A stretch of DNA of 64,000 nt from Rhizobium sp. RU33A (GTDB taxonomy: Bacteria > Pseudomonadota > Alphaproteobacteria > Rhizobiales > Rhizobiaceae), in NCBI RefSeq assembly GCF_900156055.1, contig NZ_FTMQ01000006.1, positions 1-64,000 of the forward strand, written 5' to 3'. Below, piece by piece: positions 26,016 to 34,055 of the stretch. The notes beneath the pieces are model-generated. The model was not told where the DNA came from. It ran no database searches and worked only from the letters and a program-made list of their open reading frames with translations. Position 1 is the first letter of the stretch; the number at the start of each line of letters is the position of its first letter. Position numbers and translations under genes: made by a program.

Positions 26016-26990
26016 ATGACCTGCACCATCGTCGCATCCGCCACCAAAGAAATCATCATCGGTTTCGATCAGCCCTTCTGCGTCATTGGCGAGCGCATCA
26101 ACCCGACGGGTCGCAAGAAGCTCGCAGCCGAAATGCAGGCCGGCAACTTCGACACGGTGATCAAGGATGCGCTGGAACAGGTCGCCGCCGGCGCCACCAT
26201 GCTCGACGTCAATGCCGGCGTCACCTCTGTCAATCCGAACGAGACCGAGCCCGGCCTGCTGGTCAAGACCATGGAAATCGTCCAGGGCCTTGTCGACGTG
26301 CCGCTGGCGATCGATAGCTCCGTCACCGCCGCCATCGAGGCAGCACTCAAGGTCGCCAAGGGTCGCCCGCTGGTCAATTCGGTCACCGGCGAGGAAGAAA
26401 AGCTCGAAGCCATCCTGCCGCTCTGCGCCAAATACAATGTGCCCGTTGTCGCCATCTCCAACGACGAAACCGGCATCTCCCAGGATCCGGACGTGCGCTT
26501 TGCTGTCGCCAAGAAGATCGTCGAGCGCGCCATGGATTACGGCATCAAGCCGCATGACATCGTCGTCGACCCCCTGGTCATGCCGATCGGCGCCATCGGC
26601 TCGGCCGGCCTGCAGGTCTTCGCCCTCATCCGCCGTCTGCGCGAAGAGCTGAAGGTCAACACGACCTGCGGCCTCTCCAACATCTCCTTCGGCCTGCCGC
26701 ACCGCCACGGCATCAATGCCGGCTTCATCCCGATGGTCATTGGTGCGGGCATGACGTCCGCCATCATGAACCCCTGCCGCCCGCAGGAAATGGAGGCCGT
26801 CCGCGCCGCCAACGTGCTCAATGGAACCGACGAGAACTGCTACAACTGGATCAAGACCTATCGCGACTACAAGCCCGCCGAAGGCGGCGCCCACGCAGCC
26901 CCGGCCGCTTCCCCCGCCTCTGCCGCAACCGGCGGCGGCCGCCGCGGCGGCCGTGCCGCGCGTGTGGGTGGCGGTGCAGCGACGGAGTGA
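26016..26990 (+). CDS. Methyltetrahydrofolate:corrinoid methyltransferase (AcsE/MtrH-like)
   Basis: A 324-residue pterin-binding TIM-barrel protein of the DHPS-like family: VIGERINPTGRKKLAAEM, MLDVNAGV, IDSSVTAAIEAAL, SVTGEEEKLE, VVDPLVMPIG and CGLSNISFGLPHR. These match AcsE and the H4folate module of methionine synthase. It would transfer the methyl from the corrinoid protein to tetrahydrofolate. About 40 C-terminal residues form an Ala/Gly/Arg-rich tail (GGGRRGGRAARVGGG), unusual for the family. GGAGG precedes the ATG by about 8 nt. Confidence 0.9.
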   Translation: MTCTIVASATKEIIIGFDQPFCVIGERINPTGRKKLAAEMQAGNFDTVIKDALEQVAAGATMLDVNAGVTSVNPNETEPGLLVKTMEIVQGLVDVPLAIDSSVTAAIEAALKVAKGRPLVNSVTGEEEKLEAILPLCAKYNVPVVAISNDETGISQDPDVRFAVAKKIVERAMDYGIKPHDIVVDPLVMPIGAIGSAGLQVFALIRRLREELKVNTTCGLSNISFGLPHRHGINAGFIPMVIGAGMTSAIMNPCRPQEMEAVRAANVLNGTDENCYNWIKTYRDYKPAEGGAHAAPAASPASAATGGGRRGGRAARVGGGAATE

Positions 26991-27045
26991 TACTTCAACC
27001 CTCTGCCGTTTTACATTTGCCTATACAAACGTGTAGTATGGAGAG

Positions 27046-27333
27046 ATGAAGCGATCGATTTCCGGCTTTGATTGGGACAGCGGCAATTGGCCGAAATGTG
27101 CCAGGCATGGCCTGACGAAACCGGAAATCGAGCAGGTGTTCATGAGAACGCCTTCCGTCTACCCCGACCCGACTGTCGGAGAAGACCGGAAGCGCGCCAT
27201 CGGAACAACGGCGGAAGGCCGGTACGTCTTCATCGTCTTCACCTTGCGCGAACGCGAGCTCGGAATTCTTATCCGACCGATTAGCGCACTTTACATGCAC
27301 GAACGGGAGATCAGGCGCTATGAGCAACGGTAA
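27046..27333 (+). CDS. brnT: BrnT toxin
   Basis: A 95-residue member of the BrnT family: FDWDSGNWPKCARHGLTKPEI near the start, GEDRKRAIGTTAEGRYVFIVFT in the middle and RPISALYMHEREIRRYEQR at the end. BrnT is a RelE-fold ribonuclease that inhibits translation. It overlaps brnA by 14 nt. The module sits between two genes of the corrinoid methyl-transfer operon. Upstream, 27010-27039, promoter-like hexamers TTTACA and TAGTAT are 18 bp apart, but that would leave almost no leader. Confidence 0.88.
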   Translation: MKRSISGFDWDSGNWPKCARHGLTKPEIEQVFMRTPSVYPDPTVGEDRKRAIGTTAEGRYVFIVFTLRERELGILIRPISALYMHEREIRRYEQR

Positions 27334-27580
27334 GGGTAAGCAGATGCCGGTTCTGCATTCCGACGAGGAGGCCGAAGCCTTCGTCGAGAAAGCAGACCTT
27401 TCCGAATACGACCTGTCCGGCTTCAAACCCGTCCAGTTCGAGTTCGAAAAGAAGTCCGCGCAACTGAACATGAGACTGCCGGAAGCCCTGCTTTCGGCGA
27501 TCAAGGCAAAGGCTCAGGAAAGGGGTATTCCCTACACCCGCCTGATCCGCGAAGCACTCGAAAAGACGGTGGCCAAGTAA
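27320..27580 (+). CDS. brnA: BrnA antitoxin
   Basis: An 86-residue antitoxin. The N-terminal part (SDEEAEAFVEKADLSEYDLSG) is the flexible toxin-binding region, and the C-terminal part (QLNMRLPEALLSAIKAKAQE, then RLIREALEKTV) is a ribbon-helix-helix DNA-binding domain, as in BrnA. It overlaps brnT by 14 nt and ends 54 nt before the ASKHA gene. It would neutralise BrnT and repress the module's promoter, and might thereby affect the downstream gene. Confidence 0.87.
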   Translation: MSNGKGKQMPVLHSDEEAEAFVEKADLSEYDLSGFKPVQFEFEKKSAQLNMRLPEALLSAIKAKAQERGIPYTRLIREALEKTVAK

Positions 27581-27634
27581 GGCCGAAGCAGACAGTCATG
27601 TCCCGGGGAATGCCCCAGATTTCGAAAGACCAGA

Positions 27635-29668
27635 ATGACAGACGCCGCTGATCCCCTCGTCCTCTTCATGCCCTCCGGCAAGCGTGGCCGTTTCCCCGTC
27701 GGCACCTCCGTGCTGGAGGCCGCGCGCACGCTCGGCGTCTATGTCGAGAGCGTCTGCGGCGGGCGCGCCACCTGCGGGCGTTGCCAGATCGAGGTCCAGG
27801 AAGGCCAGTTCGCCAAACACGGCATCACCTCGTCCAACGACCACATTTCACCCGTCGGGCCGAAGGAAAAGCGTTACGCCGAGGTGCGCACCATCCCGGA
27901 GGGCCGCCGCCTGTCCTGCTCGGCCCAGATCCTCGGCGATCTCGTCGTCGATGTGCCGCCGGATACTGTCGTCAACGCCCAGGTTATCCGCAAGGCCGCG
28001 ACCGACCGCACCTTCCCGCGCAATCCCGCCATCCAGCTGTGTTACGTCGAAGTCGACGAACCCGACATGCACAAGCCGCTCGGCGATCTCGACCGCCTGA
28101 ACGTGATGCTGGAGAAGGACTGGGGCATGCAGAACATCCTGGTCGCCCAGCATCTGCTGCCAGAGGTCCAGAAGACGCTCCGCAAGGGCAATTGGGGCGT
28201 CACCGCCGCCATCCACCGCGATCTCGAAACCTCACGCCCGAACATGATCGCGCTCTGGCCGGGTCTGCACAACGAGGCCTATGGCATCGCCTGCGACATC
28301 GGCTCGACGACGATCGCCATGCATCTCGTCTCGCTGCTGTCAGGCCGCGTCATCGCCTCCTCCGGCCTGTCCAACCCGCAGATCCGCTTCGGCGAAGATC
28401 TGATGAGCCGCGTCTCCTATGTCATGATGAACCCTGACGGACGCGAGGCCATGACCAAGGCCGTGCGCCAGGCGATCAACGAGCTGACGGTGAAGGTCTG
28501 CGCCGAGGCCGGCGTTGACCCGAACGACATTCTCGACGCCGTCTTCGTCGCCAATCCGATCATGCACCACCTCTTCCTCGGCATCGACCCGACAGAACTC
28601 GGCCAGGCGCCTTTCGCGCTCGCCGTCTCAGGCGCGATCCATACCTGGTCGCGCGAGATCGATCTGGCCATCAACCACGGCGCACGCATCTACTGCCTGC
28701 CCTGCATCGCCGGCCATGTCGGCGCGGATGCCGCCGGCGCTACGCTCTCGGAAGGCCCGCACCGTCAGGACAAGATGATGCTGCTCGTCGATGTCGGCAC
28801 AAACGCTGAGATCGTACTTGGTAACCGAGAACGCACCGTTGCTGCCTCCTCGCCCACCGGTCCCGCCTTCGAAGGTGCTGAAATCTCCTGCGGCCAGCGT
28901 GCCGCCCCCGGCGCCATCGAACGCGTCCGCATCGATCCTGAAACGCTCGAACCCCGCTTCAAGGTCATCGGCGTCGAGCAGTGGTCCGATGAGGAAGGTT
29001 TTGCAGAAGCCGCCGAAAAGACCGGCATAACAGGCATTTGCGGCTCGGCGATCATCGAAGTCGTCGCCGAAATGTATCTCTCCGGCGTCATCTCCACCGA
29101 CGGCGTCGTCGATGGCGGCATGGCCGCCAAAAGCCACCGCATCCTCGAAAACGGCCGCACCTTCTCCTACCTCCTGCATGACGGCGCCCAGAAGATCACC
29201 GTCACCCAGAACGACGTCCGCGCAATCCAGCTCGCCAAGGCCGCCCTTTATGCCGGCATCAAGCTCCTGATGGAAAAGCTGGAGGTCGAAACCGTCGACA
29301 CCATCCGCTTCGCCGGCGCCTTCGGCTCCTTCATCGATCCGAAATACGCGATGGTCTTGGGCCTCATCCCCGATTGCGAGCTCGATGAAGTCAAGGCCGT
29401 CGGCAACGCCGCCGGCACAGGCGCGCTCATGGCCCTCCTCAACCGCGACTACCGCCGCGAAATCGAGGAAACCGTCACCCGCATCGAAAAGATCGAAACC
29501 GCGCTCGAGCCGCATTTCCAGCAGCTCTTCATCGACGCCATGGCTCTGCCGAACAAGGTTGATCCGTTTCCGAAACTCGCGAGCGTCGTGACGCTGCCGG
29601 CGCGGAAGGTGCTGGCGGAGGGCGATGGTGAAGGCGGTGGGCGCAGGCGGCGGCGGTCGAGGGAGTAG
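27635..29668 (+). CDS. ASKHA-domain corrinoid activation protein (RACo-like)
   Basis: A 677-residue protein. The N-terminus is a [2Fe-2S] ferredoxin domain with VCGGRATCGRCQIEV (CxxxxxCxxC) and a later RLSCSAQ. The rest is a DUF4445/ASKHA ATPase: CDIGSTTIAMHLVSLLSGR (phosphate 1), MMLLVDVGTNAEIVLG (phosphate 2), and IRFAGAFGSFIDPKYAMVLG. RACo and RamA-type enzymes use ATP to re-reduce inactive Co(II) corrinoid. This is the obvious repair enzyme for the corrinoid protein of this locus. It ends in a short Gly/Arg-rich tail (GGGRRRRRSRE). Confidence 0.9.
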   Translation: MTDAADPLVLFMPSGKRGRFPVGTSVLEAARTLGVYVESVCGGRATCGRCQIEVQEGQFAKHGITSSNDHISPVGPKEKRYAEVRTIPEGRRLSCSAQILGDLVVDVPPDTVVNAQVIRKAATDRTFPRNPAIQLCYVEVDEPDMHKPLGDLDRLNVMLEKDWGMQNILVAQHLLPEVQKTLRKGNWGVTAAIHRDLETSRPNMIALWPGLHNEAYGIACDIGSTTIAMHLVSLLSGRVIASSGLSNPQIRFGEDLMSRVSYVMMNPDGREAMTKAVRQAINELTVKVCAEAGVDPNDILDAVFVANPIMHHLFLGIDPTELGQAPFALAVSGAIHTWSREIDLAINHGARIYCLPCIAGHVGADAAGATLSEGPHRQDKMMLLVDVGTNAEIVLGNRERTVAASSPTGPAFEGAEISCGQRAAPGAIERVRIDPETLEPRFKVIGVEQWSDEEGFAEAAEKTGITGICGSAIIEVVAEMYLSGVISTDGVVDGGMAAKSHRILENGRTFSYLLHDGAQKITVTQNDVRAIQLAKAALYAGIKLLMEKLEVETVDTIRFAGAFGSFIDPKYAMVLGLIPDCELDEVKAVGNAAGTGALMALLNRDYRREIEETVTRIEKIETALEPHFQQLFIDAMALPNKVDPFPKLASVVTLPARKVLAEGDGEGGGRRRRRSRE

Positions 29669-30011
29669 GTGGGGGCTGGGCTGGTAAGCGGCTTCAGCTT
29701 CGCGCCTTCGTTTCGGTCGTAGAGGTCGGCTCTTATGCATCCCAATAGCCGCCTCAACCGAACTGCGGCTACTCGCCAGCCTCGCCTTTTGGATTTCGCC
29801 CGCGAGCACGCGGTTCAATATGGGCAATTCGGAAAGGCTGCATGGCTGCTTCGCAGCGGTTTAGTCCCAAGGCCGCTCGCCTTACCGGCGGAGTGCCAGG
29901 GGAGGCGCCAAGGGGGAGAGCAAATGATGGCGTCCCCTCGGGCAGACTATTATGCGCGCAGGTGGCAGTTTGGATTGGACTTTCACGGCTGGGCCGCGAT
30001 AGCGTCGCATC
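29669..30011. other. Intergenic, 343 nt without a convincing gene
   Basis: No frame here has a ribosome site or recognisable domain. A minus-strand frame (29769-30035) has repetitive Pro/Gly/Arg text typical of non-coding GC-rich DNA. The stretch marks a change from the GC-rich methyl-transfer genes to the AT-richer gene at 30012 and may contain the left edge of an insertion. No direct repeats or integrase gene were seen. Confidence 0.4.
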
Positions 30012-31163
30012 ATGGACGTAGAGAACATTAAGCACCAGGCCTTAAGGGCGCTTGGACCTATCAAACCGGCTGGTCCTGAAACAAAAGCCCACAGGGACTT
30101 TTTATTTAGCGAACAAAGGACAGTCTCAAGCAGCGAGCTTCCGCCCTACTACCTTGTCTATTTCCTGCTTGCCGATCTCCTTGGTTTCAGGAATCTGGGC
30201 ATGTTTGAGAAGGTTTCGTGGTCTATCCCGCTAGACTACGAAGGCCGCGCGATACTGGTCGAGCACCGCAAGTTCGGGCTGGGCATATTCACTTCAGGCA
30301 GCGAGGAAGACAAAGCCGCCGCAGCCGATATCGCACGCAGGCTGAAGAAGGCGGTCCGTATTGCGGAACCCTATTTCGACTGGCGTGCACACGAAGCGGC
30401 TAAGCAATCGCACCTCAATGTTCTCAATCATTCCAACTCGCTGCTTGAACGATATGAATTCTTTGCGGGAATGTATGAACAAAAGCGCGAAGAAGCCGAA
30501 CGCCGTAGGGACGAGAGTATCAAGACTGAAGTCAGTCCAACATCATGGACGATTCACTACCCATCCGTTCAATTGCGCAACAAGGCAAAATGGTACGCTC
30601 TCGCCACCATCGAAAGCTTTTTCAGCTGGACTGAACACGTCTTCATTCTTGTGGCCATTCTTCAGGGGAAGATCATAACAGGCGAAGACGTCGCCCGGCT
30701 GGCAGCAGCCGAATGGGATGCAAAATTCAGATCTATCTTCAACATTACAGAAACTGCGACTAAACGCTATTACGACGACTTGAAATTGGTTCGCGCTCAG
30801 CTCCGAAACGTTGTAGCGCATGGAGCGTTTGGCAAGAACGGTGAGGCGATGCAGTTTCACAGTGATGTGGGCGCCGTCCCACTGCTATTGCCATACGATC
30901 GGCGCGCTCGCTTCAAGTTTGGCCACGGCATTACCTTTGTTGACCATGATGCCATTGAACTCCTGAGCGAATTCATTGACCATCTATGGTCGGGTCCCCG
31001 CGCACCGGCAAAAATCTATATACAGGAGTGGGGTCTTCCATTGGTTCTCACCATGGCTAGCAGCGGAGAATATGCCTCGGCTATGGAGTCGGAGGAACGA
31101 ATGAAGCAGTTTGCCGCCCATCTGGCCGAAGAAATTGACCGTAGCGCCAATATGGATTTTTGA
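30012..31163 (+). CDS. Unknown protein with an RNxxxH (HEPN-type) motif, 383 residues
   Basis: A soluble, mostly helical protein I do not recognise. Near residues 130-165 it is charged and coiled-coil-like (KREEAERRRDESIKTE). At residues 265-270 it has RNVVAH, inside VRAQLRNVVAHGAFGKNGEA, exactly the RNxxxH catalytic motif of HEPN ribonucleases, within predicted helices. Many HEPN proteins are toxins or defence effectors, so that is a hypothesis. GC content is lower than in the flanking genes, suggesting transfer. No Shine-Dalgarno is seen before the ATG, so the start is uncertain. Confidence 0.6.
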   Translation: MDVENIKHQALRALGPIKPAGPETKAHRDFLFSEQRTVSSSELPPYYLVYFLLADLLGFRNLGMFEKVSWSIPLDYEGRAILVEHRKFGLGIFTSGSEEDKAAAADIARRLKKAVRIAEPYFDWRAHEAAKQSHLNVLNHSNSLLERYEFFAGMYEQKREEAERRRDESIKTEVSPTSWTIHYPSVQLRNKAKWYALATIESFFSWTEHVFILVAILQGKIITGEDVARLAAAEWDAKFRSIFNITETATKRYYDDLKLVRAQLRNVVAHGAFGKNGEAMQFHSDVGAVPLLLPYDRRARFKFGHGITFVDHDAIELLSEFIDHLWSGPRAPAKIYIQEWGLPLVLTMASSGEYASAMESEERMKQFAAHLAEEIDRSANMDF

Positions 31164-31280
31164 CGGCCACTACATAAGCGAATTGAAGGTGGGATGTATT
31201 CTTAGCAGCGCCACCACCTTCTCGCTATAGGCACTGAAAGCTGACAATCCCCTTCCGGCCCCAACGCGCCCCTCTCCCCC

Positions 31281-31877
31281 TCACCCGAGAATCCCAGCCG
31301 CATCCTCCACCATCTTCGCCAGCGCCTCGGGCTTTGCCCCACGCACCGGGCTGAAATACTTCACCTTCAAATCCTTGAAGCCACAGAAGCCGAGGATCTG
31401 ACGTCTGAGCACCTTGACCCAGCCATTGCCGTAAAACCATTTGAGAAAGAAGGTCGGCGTATCCGAGGTGATGACGATACGGGCCTTGCGACCTGCGAGC
31501 AGCGGCTTCGGGAAGGCCTTGCCCTCGATATACTGAAAGCCGAAACCGGGCATCAGCACACGATCGAGCAGGCCCTTGAGTTGCGCCGGCGCCGATCCCC
31601 ACCAGAGTGGATGCACGATAACCAGCCGGTCGCACCAGGTCAGGTTCTCGGCAAAGGCCTTGAGATGCGGTTCCCATTCCATGCGCGCGCGATAGCCCTG
31701 GCACAGATTGGCGTCGAAATCGAGATCCTCGAGATGCACCAGCCGAACCGTCTGGCCCCGCCTGCGCGCCTCGTCGGCGATTTTTTCCGCCATGGCACCG
31801 CACAGGGCATCCCTGGCCGGATTGCCGTTGAGAACAAGAAGCCGGGAGGGCTGAGCATCGCGCGACAGAAATGACAT
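31281..31877 (-). CDS. NAD(P)H quinone oxidoreductase-like flavoprotein (flavodoxin fold)
   Basis: A 198-residue protein of the NQO1/MdaB-like flavodoxin_2 family: LLVLNGNPARDALC at the FMN/FAD phosphate loop, VIVHPLWWGSAPAQLKGLLDRVL (about residue 95), then PGFGFQYIEGKAFPKPLL. It would reduce quinones or related electrophiles. The ATG at 31877 is preferred over the GTG at 31886. It is divergent from a TetR gene, with two identical palindromes in the shared control region, so it is probably the regulated target, induced by quinones or electrophiles. Confidence 0.87.
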   Translation of the reverse strand: MSFLSRDAQPSRLLVLNGNPARDALCGAMAEKIADEARRRGQTVRLVHLEDLDFDANLCQGYRARMEWEPHLKAFAENLTWCDRLVIVHPLWWGSAPAQLKGLLDRVLMPGFGFQYIEGKAFPKPLLAGRKARIVITSDTPTFFLKWFYGNGWVKVLRRQILGFCGFKDLKVKYFSPVRGAKPEALAKMVEDAAGILG

Positions 31878-31895
31878 GAGGAGCACTCGCGTTTT

Positions 31896-31936
31896 TGACC
31901 GTGGTCATTTTATGGAGATGAAATTGACCGTGGTCA
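31896..31936. promoter_or_regulatory. Two identical TetR-type operators between the flavoprotein and tetR genes
   Basis: TGACCGTGGTCA occurs at 31896-31907 and again at 31925-31936, each a perfect 5-bp inverted repeat with a 2-bp spacer, centre to centre 29 bp. On the minus strand, TTGACC in the second copy and CATAAA 17 bp on could be the -35 and -10 of the flavoprotein promoter, so a bound repressor would block it. Confidence 0.7.
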
Positions 31937-31975
31937 ACATATATTTGGCGTAGGCTCGACCAAAAGGATTCGCGC

Positions 31976-32602
31976 ATGAAGCTTCGTCAGACCCGCAGCC
32001 GACAGACCAGGGATCATATTCTGGCCGCCGCGCGAGACCTCTTTTCCCGTCAGGGTTACGAGCAGACCAGCATCGACCAGATCGCCACGGCCGCGAAAGT
32101 CGCGAAATCCAGCGTCTTTGCCCATTTCGGCGACAAGACCAATCTCCTGGCGGCCCTCGGCCTGACCGAAATCGAGCAGCTGGCCGAAGCCGGCCGCAAG
32201 GGCGTCGGCATCGATCCAGAATCAATGCTCGACACCCAGATTGGCGCTTTGCTCAGCCCCTGGCTCACCTATTTCTCCCGCGAGCCGGCCTTTGCCGAGC
32301 TCTATCTCAGCCAGGCGGCCATCGTCACCGGCCCTTATACCGAGACCTTCATGCGCCTCTGCTTCGAGGTGGAAGATCAGGTTGCGGCTCTCTTCACCCG
32401 CGTCTATCCGGCTCTCCCATCAGGCGAAGCGCGCCTTTACGCCCGGGGTGTCCAAGCGCTGTTCCATGAGGTCATCGTCTACGAGATGTCGGAAGGGCTA
32501 AAGCAGTCGCGGCCGAACCCGGCACCACCGCAGCAGCTGTTAGCCCAGATGCTGACGATCTGGGTCGACGGCGTTGCGCAAAGGCAAACCCTGAAGGCCT
32601 GA
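31976..32602 (+). CDS. TetR/AcrR-family transcriptional regulator
   Basis: A 208-residue repressor. The N-terminal HTH is TRDHILAAARDLFSRQGYEQ followed by TSIDQIATAAKVAKSSVFAHF (residues about 10-52); the remainder is the helical ligand domain. It is divergent from the quinone-reductase-like gene, with twin palindromic sites between them. Its last 63 nt overlap, in antisense, the end of the MocR-type gene. Confidence 0.9.
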   Translation: MKLRQTRSRQTRDHILAAARDLFSRQGYEQTSIDQIATAAKVAKSSVFAHFGDKTNLLAALGLTEIEQLAEAGRKGVGIDPESMLDTQIGALLSPWLTYFSREPAFAELYLSQAAIVTGPYTETFMRLCFEVEDQVAALFTRVYPALPSGEARLYARGVQALFHEVIVYEMSEGLKQSRPNPAPPQQLLAQMLTIWVDGVAQRQTLKA

Positions 32603-33994
32603 CACGAAACGCCGGGCCGCCTGCGCCAAAACGTCAGGCGCAAAACCCGAAAAGCCGATGACAAGCCCGCGCCGTTTCGTCTCGCCATGATAAAGCGGCG
32701 ACAACGCCTTGACCCCGAAACCGACGGCCCGCGCCTCAGCCGCCAGCGCCACATCGTCTTCCGCCCCGTCGAGCTCGGCCACCAGATGCAAGCCCTGTTC
32801 CGGCACGGTCACCGCGAGCCGATCGGAGCGGAGCGCCTCGATGAGCGCATCCCGCGCCGCCTTCACCCGCTTGCGCGCCCGCTTGATATGCGCCGAAAAA
32901 TGCCCGTCGCGGAGGAATTCGGTCAGAGCATCCTCCGCCAGCGTCGAGGGAAATCGATCGGTTAGCCGGCGAATGCTCAGCACCCGCTCACGCAAATGCC
33001 GGGGCACCACGAGATAACCGAAGCGAAAACCGGGCAGCAGCGTCTTCGAAAACGTGCCCAAATAGATCACCCGGCCCTCGCCATCGATGCCCTGAAGCGC
33101 GCTCAAGGGCGGGCCGGCAAAGCGGAACTCGCTGTCGTAATCATCCTCGATGATATAGGCGCCCGCCTCCCGCGCCCAGTCGATCAGGGCAAGCCGCTGC
33201 GCCATCGAAAGCGTCACACCCAGCGGATACTGATGCGACGGCGTCACATAGACCGCCTTTGCATCCGCCCGCGCCGCAATCCCGGCCGGAACGTCGATCC
33301 CCTCGCCATTAACGGGCACCGGCGTCACGGCAAGTCCTGTGCCGTCAAACAATTCGCGCGCCGCCGCATAACAGGGGTCCTCGATCCAGACCGGATCGCC
33401 GGGTTTGAGCAGCGTCCGGACCGCCAGATCCAGCCCCTGCTGCGTGCCCGCCGTCATGATCACCTGGTCCGGCTCGCACACCACCCCGCGCGCCGCCTTG
33501 AGATAAGCCGCGATTTCCACCCGCAGCGCATAACTCCCCGCCGGATCGTTGTAGTGGAAATGCCGCGCCGAGGGCTGCGTGAGATGCCGGTTCATCAGCA
33601 TGCGAAAGATGCGAAGCGTCGTATCGTCCGCCGTCGAGCATCCAAGCGTGCCGGGGAGCGGCGCAGACACCTCTTGAACCTCGATCACCCGCGGCTCGGG
33701 CGCCGCCTGCAACAGCGGCACGGCGTCGGCCACATAGGTCCCCGCCCCCACCCGCGCTTCGGCAAAGCCATCCGCCACCAGCATCTCATAGGCCGCAACG
33801 GCTGCCCCGCGCGACACGCCAAACCGCTTGGCGATATCCCGCGTCGTCGGCAACTTGTCACCGGGCTTCATCTGCCCGCTTTCGATCAGCCCGCGCAGCG
33901 AACGATAAAGCGCCAGCCGCCGCGGCCCCTTGGCCGGTAGCATCGGCGTGCTCGCCGACCAGTCGGAATTGGTTCGGATATTTTTGACCATCAT
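32540..33994 (-). CDS. MocR/PdxR-type regulator (GntR HTH fused to aminotransferase fold)
   Basis: A 484-residue regulator. A GntR winged helix at about residues 25-95 (KLPTTRDIAKRFGVSRGAAV) is joined to a fold-type I aminotransferase domain, with the PLP lysine expected in YLGTFSKTLLPGFRFGYLV near residue 310. MocR proteins sense PLP or amino compounds. The divergent neighbour is a pyridoxamine-phosphate-oxidase-fold protein, a common partnership, so this regulator probably controls it from the 61-nt gap. The frame is open to 34012; I prefer ATG at 33994, with AAGAAGA upstream. Confidence 0.9.
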   Translation of the reverse strand: MMVKNIRTNSDWSASTPMLPAKGPRRLALYRSLRGLIESGQMKPGDKLPTTRDIAKRFGVSRGAAVAAYEMLVADGFAEARVGAGTYVADAVPLLQAAPEPRVIEVQEVSAPLPGTLGCSTADDTTLRIFRMLMNRHLTQPSARHFHYNDPAGSYALRVEIAAYLKAARGVVCEPDQVIMTAGTQQGLDLAVRTLLKPGDPVWIEDPCYAAARELFDGTGLAVTPVPVNGEGIDVPAGIAARADAKAVYVTPSHQYPLGVTLSMAQRLALIDWAREAGAYIIEDDYDSEFRFAGPPLSALQGIDGEGRVIYLGTFSKTLLPGFRFGYLVVPRHLRERVLSIRRLTDRFPSTLAEDALTEFLRDGHFSAHIKRARKRVKAARDALIEALRSDRLAVTVPEQGLHLVAELDGAEDDVALAAEARAVGFGVKALSPLYHGETKRRGLVIGFSGFAPDVLAQAARRFVSGLQGLPLRNAVDPDRQHLG

Positions 33995-34055
33995 GGATCT
34001 TCTTTGGACCAATCTATCAGACTATCCCTGCCGCATCAGCCGTCAGGAGGCAAGC

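Noticed and set aside
25344-26894. 516-codon minus-strand open frame opposite metF and the H4folate methyltransferase
   Set aside because: Antisense shadow with low-complexity Gly/Asp/Arg text and no ribosome site; both plus-strand genes are well supported.
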